Of a stretch of DNA of 10,426 nucleotides, positions 1 through 5,836 are shown piece after piece. This DNA is from Flavobacteriaceae bacterium (GTDB lineage Bacteria; Bacteroidota; Bacteroidia; Flavobacteriales; Flavobacteriaceae), in the NCBI GenBank assembly GCA_002687665.1, contig NZAX01000021.1, forward strand, positions 22,526-32,951, given 5' to 3'. Each line of letters starts with the position of its first letter. Position 1 is the first letter of the stretch. The notes beneath the pieces are model-generated. The model was not told where the DNA came from. It made no database searches and saw only the letters and a list, made by a program, of their open reading frames with translations. The position numbers were made by a program, and so were the translations under genes.

Positions 1-638
1 TTATTATGAAGGTGTACCGCAAAGTCACAATGGACACCTTCGTCTCTGGAGATTAACTCGTTGGAGAAAGTAAGACCTGGCATCAAACCTCTTTTTTTGA
101 GCCAGAATATTGAACAAAACGCACCAGAAAAGAAAATACCCTCAACCGCAGCAAAAGCAATTAACCTCTCGGCAAAGGAGTCGGAATCAATCCAGCGCAA
201 AGCCCAATCAGCTTTCTTTTTTATGGCTGGAAAAACTTCAATCGCTTTGAATAATTTTGTTTTTTCTGCCTCGTCTTTTACATAGGTGTCGATCAGAAGA
301 GAATAAGTTTCAGAATGAATATTTTCCATCATGATTTGGAAACCGTAGAAAAATTTAGCTTCAGAATATTGAACTTCGTTTACAAAATTTTCTGCCAAAT
401 TCTCGTTTACGATTCCATCAGAGGCAGCAAAGAAGGCCAAGATGTGTTTGATAAAATACTTTTCATCATCGTTTAACTTGGAATTCCAATCATTTAAATC
501 TTGGTGTAAGTCGATTTCTTCTGCTGTCCAAAAACTCGCCTCCATCTTCTTGTACCACTCCCAAATGTCATGGTGTTGAATGGGAAATATTACAAATCTA
601 TTTTCATTTTCTTGGAGTATCGGTTCTACAGCTGCCAT
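1..638 (-). CDS. nrdB: Ribonucleoside-diphosphate reductase, class I small (beta/R2) subunit, 5' part
   Basis: Partial gene: 212 codons from the ATG at 636-638, continuing past the left edge with no stop. The product is the radical-generating subunit that works with NrdA to reduce ribonucleotides to deoxyribonucleotides in the cytoplasm. All seven canonical R2 residues are present with the expected spacing: iron ligands D74, E105, H108, E166, E200 and H203, and the radical tyrosine Y112 in the [11 protein letters not shown] segment. The [17 protein letters not shown] and [11 protein letters not shown] blocks resemble the eukaryote-like R2 common in Bacteroidota. The usual length is about 320-350 residues, so roughly the C-terminal third is missing. 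The start is preceded by A-rich sequence without a Shine-Dalgarno. nrdA probably lies beyond the left edge (inference). Family assignment is very secure. Confidence 0.97.
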   Translation of the reverse strand, partial: MAAVEPILQENENRFVIFPIQHHDIWEWYKKMEASFWTAEEIDLHQDLNDWNSKLNDDEKYFIKHILAFFAASDGIVNENLAENFVNEVQYSEAKFFYGFQIMMENIHSETYSLLIDTYVKDEAEKTKLFKAIEVFPAIKKKADWALRWIDSDSFAERLIAFAAVEGIFFSGAFCSIFWLKKRGLMPGLTFSNELISRDEGVHCDFAVHLHN

Positions 639-657
639 TTGATTTTAGTTTCTTGAT

Positions 658-671
658 TTTGTCACAACAAA
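658..671. promoter_or_regulatory. 14-nt inverted repeat in the nrdB leader
   Basis: TTTGT-CACA-ACAAA is a perfect 5-bp-arm inverted repeat with a 4-nt centre, ending 20 nt upstream of the nrdB start codon. In the transcript it would read UUUGU-UGUG-ACAAA and could form a small hairpin; as DNA it could be a half-site pair for a regulator. It does not look like the published NrdR box pattern. In AT-rich sequence an element this short can arise by chance, so the role is unproven. Confidence 0.25.
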
Positions 672-744
672 GATTCTAAAATGTTATCAAAAAAGAAAGA
701 CATACTTTTCCACAAACGGGTCGAGTTTTTAACAAATTTTATTT

Positions 745-772
745 TAAAGATATGCGTAGTATGGAAGTACAA
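745..772 (-). promoter_or_regulatory. Candidate Bacteroidota-type promoter of nrdB
   Basis: Read on the minus strand, TTG (770-772) is followed after 17 nt by TATCTTTA (745-752). This matches the Bacteroidota housekeeping pattern TTG-N17-23-TAnnTTTG with one mismatch in the last base. It would give a leader of about 100 nt before the nrdB ATG at 638. It lies between the DUF3109 terminator candidate and nrdB, where an independent promoter is expected. Confidence 0.4.
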
Positions 773-803
773 TAAACTTTAAAAATATGATAACCAATAT
801 TTT

Positions 804-837
804 AAAAAAAAAAAAAATCTTAAACCCTATAAAGACT
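804..837 (-). terminator. Candidate terminator after the DUF3109 gene (T14 tract)
   Basis: On the minus strand, soon after the DUF3109 stop codon (843-845), there is a weak stem (TCTT...AAGA with one further A-T pair across a mismatch) followed directly by 14 consecutive T residues (A804-A817 on the plus strand). A uridine run this long after a hairpin suggests intrinsic termination. The stem is short and AT-rich, so efficiency is uncertain. Confidence 0.4.
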
Positions 838-842
838 GATCA

Positions 843-1412
843 TTAGTGATTTATTTCTTGTGCTGCAATTTCCAACTCTGCATACCAATCATTTCCAAAC
901 TTCCTAATTAGGGCCTCTTTAACAAATTGGTAAATTGGAATTTTAAGACTATCTCCCAATTGACATCCTGAATCACAAATTTGCCAGCGGTGGTAGTTTA
1001 ATGCATTAAACTCAGAATATTCTTTAATACGAATCGGATAAAGGTGACAAGAAATGGGTTTTTTCCAATCTATAGCATTGCCCCGGTGGGCATTTTCTAT
1101 TCCGCATTGCGCAGTTCCATTATTTCCGAAAACCACATAAGCACACTCATTATTATCTACTAATGGAGTTTCGAAAACACCTTTTTTTAATTGAACGAAT
1201 TTACCCTGCTTTTCAATAGCTGCTTTACCTTTTTCACTTAAAAAAGGAGCTATAAGATCGTAGTTTTTTTCTAGGAATTCGATTTCCGTCTTTTCTAGAG
1301 GTGCCCCTGCCTCTCCCTCAACACAACATGAACCTTTACAAGCTTTTAAATTACAAACAAAAGAATTGGTAATGATCTCCTCAGATACCAGCGAATTGCC
1401 TATTTGAAACAT
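843..1412 (-). CDS. DUF3109 family cysteine-rich protein
   Basis: A 189-residue soluble protein with no signal peptide or membrane segment. It has nine cysteines: a tight N-terminal cluster C20-x4-C25-x3-C29-C30, then C90, C103, C122 (in the KPISCHLYPIR segment) and C146-x3-C150. The N-terminal cluster plus the later 'P-x-SCHLYP' block is the pattern of the DUF3109 family, distantly like YkgJ-type putative metal-binding proteins. The cysteines suggest a zinc or iron-sulfur site, but no activity is established that I know of, so none is assigned. The ATG at 1410-1412 is the natural start because it lies just before conserved-looking sequence. The gene stands alone: 204 nt separate it from nrdB downstream, and 344 nt without a confident gene lie upstream. 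I found no convincing promoter. Confidence 0.88.
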   Translation of the reverse strand: MFQIGNSLVSEEIITNSFVCNLKACKGSCCVEGEAGAPLEKTEIEFLEKNYDLIAPFLSEKGKAAIEKQGKFVQLKKGVFETPLVDNNECAYVVFGNNGTAQCGIENAHRGNAIDWKKPISCHLYPIRIKEYSEFNALNYHRWQICDSGCQLGDSLKIPIYQFVKEALIRKFGNDWYAELEIAAQEINH

Positions 1413-1756
1413 TGTATTCTAAAGTTTAGATCAATTACTTGATAACGTAAATTTAATACAAAATAAAAAAAGAGAAGAAATGGGAATTACCTTGAGATTA
1501 TTTTTAAAAAATGGTTTTAAAGAAATGTTCACTTCTGAGATGGTAATTTTTGGTGTAATTGAAAAAGTCGCAAGCATTCCAATAATGATTTAAATAATAG
1601 AGAAAGTAGATTAAATTCAGGATGTAAAAGTTTCTTTTTTGCCCTTTCTATTCATAATTATTTTTTTTGGCAGCTGTAAAACTTCTCTATACTAATTCAA
1701 ATGAAATAGTAGCTTAAGTCTGTAGAGATTACATTGGAGTTTATTAATTTTATAAA
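1413..1756. other. 344-nt intergenic region, no confident gene
   Basis: This very AT-rich stretch lies between the divergently transcribed DUF3109 gene (minus) and the small membrane protein gene (plus), so it should hold promoters for both. No good TTG-spacer-TAnnTTTG pair is visible for either; TAAATTTA upstream of the DUF3109 gene lacks a properly spaced TTG. One short open frame, 1480-1593 plus (37 codons, ATG preceded by purine-rich AGAGAAGAA), is present but resembles no family I know. No tRNA, strong hairpin or repeat array is seen. Confidence 0.6.
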
Positions 1757-1954
1757 ATGAAGTACTTAATAAAAGTATTGATGTTTTTCTCCATTGGCAT
1801 GGTCATTTTTAATGCCACTCAAGTCAATTGGAAAGATCCCTTTACTCAGAAAAGCTCCATAGCAGTCATTGGAATTATGGCAGCACTTTGTGCTTTTTTG
1901 CTTTTATTGTTATTGATATTGTCCAAAAAAGTTTCTAAGAAACTAAATCGTTAG
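1757..1954 (+). CDS. Small two-helix membrane protein, unknown function
   Basis: A 65-residue protein with two hydrophobic segments: about residues 5-22, and about 36-57 with a run of leucines. A short polar loop with a DPF motif (about residues 24-34) joins them, and a basic tail (KKVSKKLNR) follows. By the positive-inside tendency the tail is likely cytoplasmic. The overall layout resembles small uncharacterised membrane proteins I recall from other Bacteroidota, but no function is known to me. ATG at 1757 is the only sensible start, and the hydrophobic organisation argues against a chance frame. Its TAG stop (1952-1954) interlocks with the TAA stop of the convergent S41 protease gene (1951-1953). 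Confidence 0.72.
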   Translation: MKYLIKVLMFFSIGMVIFNATQVNWKDPFTQKSSIAVIGIMAALCAFLLLLLLILSKKVSKKLNR

Positions 1955-3534
1955 TTGACTTTGGATAGACTGTCTAAGGCTTTTATAGCAGTATTAAAGA
2001 ACAAGTCGTGTTGATTTTTTATCCTATTAAAAGTGTTATCTCCAAAAAGTTGGAGCCCTAAATAAGCTTTAACCCCCCGAAGGGTTTCCCATTCTTTGAG
2101 AGTAACCTCAACTTTTTTATCGGAGCAGTATTTAACAAACAAATCGTGCCATGGTACAAAATTCTCAAATTGTCCCTCGAGTAAATCATCTAAATCAAAG
2201 TCATTGAATTTATTTCTGTTTTTATCCAACTCTTCAAAAACAAAATTATTCATCATGTTGGAATTCAATAAAACGGAATTCCATTCCTCTTGTTCTGTAT
2301 TTTTGTTGGAGATATAAAAATCGGGTGTAATACCTCCCCCTCCAAAAACGGTTCTCCCCTTTGGGGTTTTATATGCCAAACTATCGGTAATTGGAATTTT
2401 TTTTGCATCGGCCATTTCACCATTGTGATAACGATTTATGAGATCTTGATCATAGGCTTTTCTGTCCCCATTGTAAGGTTTTTGAATTGACCTTCCCGTA
2501 GGTGTAAAATATTTGGCTATGGTCAGTCGAACAGCATCTCCACCTCCCAGCGGCATTTGCTGTTGTACTAATCCTTTACCAAAAGTTCTCCTTCCCACGA
2601 TCCAACCTCTATCGTTATCCTGAACTGCACCAGCAATGATTTCACTGGCAGAAGCCGTTTGTCCATTGACCAAAACAACCAAACCTCCCTCTTGAAAATT
2701 ACCATTGCCCTCAGCAATTGATTTTTCTTCTTCCCCCATATTGCTCTTAGTAATCACTATAGTTTGATCTTTCTTCAGTAAGGCATTAGAAATCTGTTTT
2801 GCGGGATAAAGGTATCCCCCTGGATTATCTCTCAAGTCTAAAATCATTTTTTTCATTCCCTGAGATATTAATTGGTTCAAGGCAAGGTCAAACTCTTCAT
2901 AAGTGGTTTGAGAAAACCGATTAATTTTAATGTAACCCACAGTCTTTTTCATCAAATAATAGGATTCAACACTTGGCAAGGGAACCTTCCCTCTTTTCAT
3001 TTTCAATTCAAATATTTTGTCTACAGATTTCCGGTATACAGTTAGATCTACTGAAGTTCCAGGCTTACCTTTAAGGGTTTGCATGATCTTTTGGTTTGAG
3101 TAGTTTTTCTGGAATAAAGTATCTTCATCGGCTATCAAAATCCGATCACCTGCCAAAAGGCCAGCTGCCTCACTGGGGCCACCTTTCAAGACCCTGATAA
3201 TTGTAACACTATCTTTGAACATTAGAAAACTGACTCCTATGCCATAAAAATTACCTTGCATATTCTCGGTAATGCTTTGTCTATGATCTGCGGGGATATA
3301 GACCGAGTGTGGATCCAATCGATTAACAATGTCTTCTATTACCACTCCAATCAAACTATCTGTGTTAATCTCCTCAACATAATCATTATCGATATATCTC
3401 AAAAGTAATTCTAATCGGTTCATACTCCAGGAACCCTTGCTATAAGGTATCAAGATTTCTTTTTTACTACCGAGTAAATAACCTATGCAAATTGAAAGGA
3501 ATACGATGGTAAAAAGAACTAAATTTTTTTTCAT
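1951..3534 (-). CDS. S41 family C-terminal processing peptidase with PDZ domain
   Basis: A 527-residue envelope serine protease of the CtpA/Tsp type. Residues 1-22 form a signal peptide or signal anchor (basic MKKN then a hydrophobic stretch), placing the enzyme outside the cytoplasmic membrane. A tail-specific-protease N-terminal helical region follows (about 35-90), then a PDZ domain (about 95-180) that recognises C-terminal tails, and the S41 catalytic domain (about 190-405). The catalytic residues match E. coli Tsp S430/D441/K455 in spacing: S295 in TASASEI, D306 in AVQDNDR and K320 in TFGKGLVQ. About 120 residues follow the catalytic core, with mixed acidic and basic segments and no clear motif. 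The gene is last in the four-gene minus-strand unit, 22 nt after the dCMP deaminase gene. Substrates cannot be inferred from the sequence. Confidence 0.95.
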   Translation of the reverse strand: MKKNLVLFTIVFLSICIGYLLGSKKEILIPYSKGSWSMNRLELLLRYIDNDYVEEINTDSLIGVVIEDIVNRLDPHSVYIPADHRQSITENMQGNFYGIGVSFLMFKDSVTIIRVLKGGPSEAAGLLAGDRILIADEDTLFQKNYSNQKIMQTLKGKPGTSVDLTVYRKSVDKIFELKMKRGKVPLPSVESYYLMKKTVGYIKINRFSQTTYEEFDLALNQLISQGMKKMILDLRDNPGGYLYPAKQISNALLKKDQTIVITKSNMGEEEKSIAEGNGNFQEGGLVVLVNGQTASASEIIAGAVQDNDRGWIVGRRTFGKGLVQQQMPLGGGDAVRLTIAKYFTPTGRSIQKPYNGDRKAYDQDLINRYHNGEMADAKKIPITDSLAYKTPKGRTVFGGGGITPDFYISNKNTEQEEWNSVLLNSNMMNNFVFEELDKNRNKFNDFDLDDLLEGQFENFVPWHDLFVKYCSDKKVEVTLKEWETLRGVKAYLGLQLFGDNTFNRIKNQHDLFFNTAIKALDSLSKVN

Positions 3535-3556
3535 GGCTTCGTTTAGCGTTATACGT

Positions 3557-3976
3557 TCAATCCAATTGAGTTAAAATTACACCCGCTTTTTCAAGAAAAT
3601 CAAGCCCAGATCGGTCTTTATATTCAACTGAGTAAACCACTCTTTTGATTCCCGCTTGATGAATCAGTTTGCTGCATTCTCTGCATGGGGAGAGGGTAAT
3701 ATATAACGTTGCACCCTCACAAGACTGGGCTGAAGCTGCTACTTTCAATATGGCATTGGCTTCAGCATGGAGCACATACCATTTAGTGTAATGATTTTCA
3801 TCCTCACACTCATTTTCAAAACCCGATGGGGTACCATTGTAACCGTCAGAAATGATCATTCGGTCTTTAACAATTAATGCTCCTACTTTTTTACGCTTAC
3901 AATGAGAAAGTTCTCCCCAGGTTTGTGCCATTTTCATGTAGGCCTTATCATATCTTTTTTGCTTTTCTGAAAACAT
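3557..3976 (-). CDS. Deoxycytidylate (dCMP) deaminase
   Basis: A 139-residue cytoplasmic zinc enzyme that converts dCMP to dUMP, the precursor used for dTMP synthesis. The cytidine-deaminase-fold zinc site is intact: H70-A-E72 (the HAEANAI block, with E72 as proton shuttle) and P97-C98-x2-C101 (SPCREC). The GYNGTPSGFENE block (about 45-56) is characteristic of dCMP deaminases and ComEB-like proteins, rather than cytidine or tRNA-adenosine deaminases. The length fits a stand-alone dCMP deaminase. The ATG at 3974-3976 lies 15 nt after the HupE/UreJ-type gene, so co-transcription is likely. It shares a dNTP-supply theme with nrdB at the left edge, but the two genes are not in one operon. Confidence 0.95.
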   Translation of the reverse strand: MFSEKQKRYDKAYMKMAQTWGELSHCKRKKVGALIVKDRMIISDGYNGTPSGFENECEDENHYTKWYVLHAEANAILKVAASAQSCEGATLYITLSPCRECSKLIHQAGIKRVVYSVEYKDRSGLDFLEKAGVILTQLD

Positions 3977-3991
3977 GAGCGCTAAGATACT

Positions 3992-4567
3992 TTAAAATGG
4001 CCAGTTTCTAGTTGTCATCAAAATGGCCTGAGACAAGATCATGGCTGCAATGACCCATTGCCATTTTTGATTTTGAATTTTTAGCAATCCAATGGCTAAC
4101 CAATTGATCAAAAGTACAAATATCACAATCAGGATCTGGGCAAACTCAACACCCAAGGCAAATTCCAAAAGGCCCAAGATGACTTCTCCCTCTGTAGCAA
4201 TCATTTTAAAATATCGTCCAAAACCAAAACCATGAATCAATCCAAAAAATAAAGTGATTATGTTGATCCAAACCCCTTTAAGATGGGTTGGGGTATTTTG
4301 AACAAGTGTCGAAAGACAAGTGATACAGATGGTGACGGGAATCAAAAATTCAACCCATTTAGCATCTATTTTTACCCATTCAAAATGAGTGATTAATAGT
4401 GATAATGAATGCCCCAAAGTAAAAAGACTTACCCACAACAGCAGTTTTCGCCAATTCTTAAAGGCAAATGGAAGTGAGAGGGCAACAAGAAAATAAAAGT
4501 GATCCAAACCTCCAACATCAAGAACATGGTCGAAGCCCAAATCAAAATAGAACCAAAACGTTTCCAC
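3992..4567 (-). CDS. HupE/UreJ family membrane protein (putative metal transporter)
   Basis: A 191-residue integral membrane protein with about five to six hydrophobic helices. Conserved polar residues sit in or near helices: the G-F-D-H14 and G-L-D-H23 repeats in the first segment, L-G-H53-S, F-G-L-I-H112-G-F-G-F and G-V-E141-F-A-Q. This pattern of buried histidines is that of the HupE/UreJ family, whose studied members take up nickel or cobalt. No urease or hydrogenase gene lies nearby, so the substrate here is open. The start is a GTG (4565-4567), 10 nt after the TerB/DnaJ stop; the family's N-terminus normally begins right at the 'F-x-x-Y-F-x-L-G-F-x-H' segment, which supports this start. 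It is probably translated from the shared operon transcript. Confidence 0.87.
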   Translation of the reverse strand: METFWFYFDLGFDHVLDVGGLDHFYFLVALSLPFAFKNWRKLLLWVSLFTLGHSLSLLITHFEWVKIDAKWVEFLIPVTICITCLSTLVQNTPTHLKGVWINIITLFFGLIHGFGFGRYFKMIATEGEVILGLLEFALGVEFAQILIVIFVLLINWLAIGLLKIQNQKWQWVIAAMILSQAILMTTRNWPF

Positions 4568-4577
4568 AAATTAAGTA

Positions 4578-5294
4578 TTAATTATTTTTACGCATCAATG
4601 TTTCATAAGCTTTTTGAACTTCTCTGAACTTTTCCTCCGCACCTTTTATCATTGCAGGGTCTTGTCCTCGGAGTTTGTCAGGGTGGTATTTTTTGGCCAT
4701 CTTCCGATAGGCACTTTTTATTTCATCTTGGCTGGCCTTGGGATCAATCTCAAGAATTTTGTATGCATTGTCAGTATTTTTAATAAACATAGCCTTGATA
4801 CTTTCAAAATCGGGCAGGCGAAGTCTCATTCCTGAGGCCACATGTGAAAGTTTTTCCAGTTCTATATCAGAAATATTTCCATCGGCATTAGCAATTCCGA
4901 ATAGAAAATGAAGAATTTGTAAACGGGTTTCATAGGCGGTTTGCTGAACGAAAACACGGGTCAGTTTGTCCAGATGTTGGGTCTCTTTTTTGATCTGAGT
5001 ATTAAAAGTTCTAAAAATTGAATCGGCTCGTTCTTTACCGTATTGGCTAATAAAAAAACTCCTCACAAAGTCCAGCTCCTTTTGTTCAATCTTACCATCG
5101 GCTTTGATAATTAATGCTGAAAGAGCTAATAAATTTAACTGAAATGTTTCGGGATTGATTGCATAAGAAGAGGTTCTTATTTGGACAGAATTCTTAGATA
5201 AAAATTCAAAAAACCCTCCGACCATAAAACCTAAAATGGCTCCAGGAAACCTTAAAAAAGAATAACCTATCACAGCGGCCACCCACTTAATCAT
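4578..5294 (-). CDS. TerB/DnaJ-domain (DjlA-like) membrane co-chaperone
   Basis: With the start proposed here (ATG at 5292-5294) the product has 238 residues. It begins with a short hydrophobic, glycine-rich membrane segment (about 1-30, ending [10 protein letters not shown]). A TerB-like helical domain follows with two 'ADG-x-I' motifs (about 65-67 and 137-139), then a C-terminal J domain (about 174-238) with the invariant HPD at 204-206 in KKYHPDKL. This is the DjlA layout: a membrane-anchored J protein stimulating a DnaK-type Hsp70. An upstream in-frame ATG at 5351 would add 19 residues ([19 protein letters not shown]), but a TATCTTTG promoter element falls inside that extension and the family normally starts at the membrane segment. 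First gene of a four-gene minus-strand unit. Confidence 0.9.
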   Translation of the reverse strand: MIKWVAAVIGYSFLRFPGAILGFMVGGFFEFLSKNSVQIRTSSYAINPETFQLNLLALSALIIKADGKIEQKELDFVRSFFISQYGKERADSIFRTFNTQIKKETQHLDKLTRVFVQQTAYETRLQILHFLFGIANADGNISDIELEKLSHVASGMRLRLPDFESIKAMFIKNTDNAYKILEIDPKASQDEIKSAYRKMAKKYHPDKLRGQDPAMIKGAEEKFREVQKAYETLMRKNN

Positions 5295-5315
5295 AAGCCC
5301 AGTTTGTTGAGATTG

Positions 5316-5323
5316 CAAAGATA
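5316..5323 (-). promoter_or_regulatory. Candidate -7 element for the TerB/DnaJ operon
   Basis: On the minus strand TATCTTTG matches the Bacteroidota -7 consensus TAnnTTTG exactly. It sits 21 nt upstream of the ATG at 5294 and inside the longer alternative reading frame. No TTG is seen 17-23 nt upstream, so the -33 part is weak or absent. Confidence 0.45.
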
Positions 5324-5373
5324 CAAATGTCAATAAAAGATTGTTTACCATATAGAATAAATAGGGAGTTTTT

Positions 5374-5381
5374 TATCTTTA
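5374..5381 (+). promoter_or_regulatory. Candidate -7 element for the bacilliredoxin gene
   Basis: TATCTTTA matches TAnnTTTG except for the last base and lies 14 nt before the ATG at 5396, implying a very short leader. No well-spaced TTG is visible upstream. It mirrors the divergent element at 5316-5323: GCAAAGATA (5315-5323) and TATCTTTAC (5374-5382) form inverted arms matching at 8 of 9 positions. Confidence 0.35.
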
Positions 5382-5395
5382 CAAAAAATTGAATT

Positions 5396-5809
5396 ATGTA
5401 TCCAGCTGAAATAGTTAGACCTATGAAAGAAGAGTTAACAACTATTGGCTTTGAAGAGTTGTTGTCTCCCGATGCCGTTGAATCTGCCTTGTCAAAATCC
5501 GGAACAGCACTGGTAGTGGTTAATTCTGTTTGCGGTTGTGCCGCAGCAAATGCTCGCCCAGCTGTAAGAATTTCATTAAATAACCAAAATACTCCGGATT
5601 ATTTGTACACTGTTTTTGCAGGTGTAGACCGTGAAGCTACTGATGCTGCAAGGGCCAAGATGATTCCTTTTCCCCCTTCCTCTCCTAGTTTGGCATTGTT
5701 CAAGGATGGAGAATTGGTACACATGATAGAACGACATCATATTGAGGGCCGATCTGCACAATTAATAGCTGAAAACCTAACAGAGGCTTTCAATGAGTTT
5801 TGTGAATAA
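5396..5809 (+). CDS. BrxA/BrxB family bacilliredoxin
   Basis: A 137-residue cytoplasmic thioredoxin-like protein of the YphP/YqiW (BrxA/BrxB) family. The family's unusual CGC active site is present as C46-G47-C48 in NSVCGCAAANARP. The conserved tail blocks are also present: FPPSSPSLALFKDGELVHMIERHHIEGR (split here as FPPSSPS at about 92-98, then the LFKDG and ERHHIEGR motifs). Studied members remove bacillithiol from S-bacillithiolated proteins after oxidative stress, so the host probably makes bacillithiol or a related thiol, though no biosynthesis gene is in this window. The ATG at 5396 gives the family's typical N-terminus (MYPAEIVRPMKEEL). It is divergent from the TerB/DnaJ unit and 27 nt upstream of the acyltransferase gene, so it probably heads a two-gene operon. 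Confidence 0.95.
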   Translation: MYPAEIVRPMKEELTTIGFEELLSPDAVESALSKSGTALVVVNSVCGCAAANARPAVRISLNNQNTPDYLYTVFAGVDREATDAARAKMIPFPPSSPSLALFKDGELVHMIERHHIEGRSAQLIAENLTEAFNEFCE

Positions 5810-5836
5810 CAATTTTCATTAAGTGATGCCATTTTT

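Noticed and set aside
61..285. Plus-strand open frame of 74 codons at the left edge
   Set aside because: It lies entirely antisense to nrdB, which carries all R2 active-site residues on the minus strand.
1741..1756. TAATTTTA just before the small membrane protein gene as a -7 promoter element, with TTG at 1734-1736
   Set aside because: It ends 4 nt before the ATG and the TTG is only 8 nt away, so the spacing is wrong for a promoter.
2096..2490. Two overlapping plus-strand frames inside the S41 protease gene
   Set aside because: Both are antisense to a well-supported protease; their products are low-complexity and match nothing.
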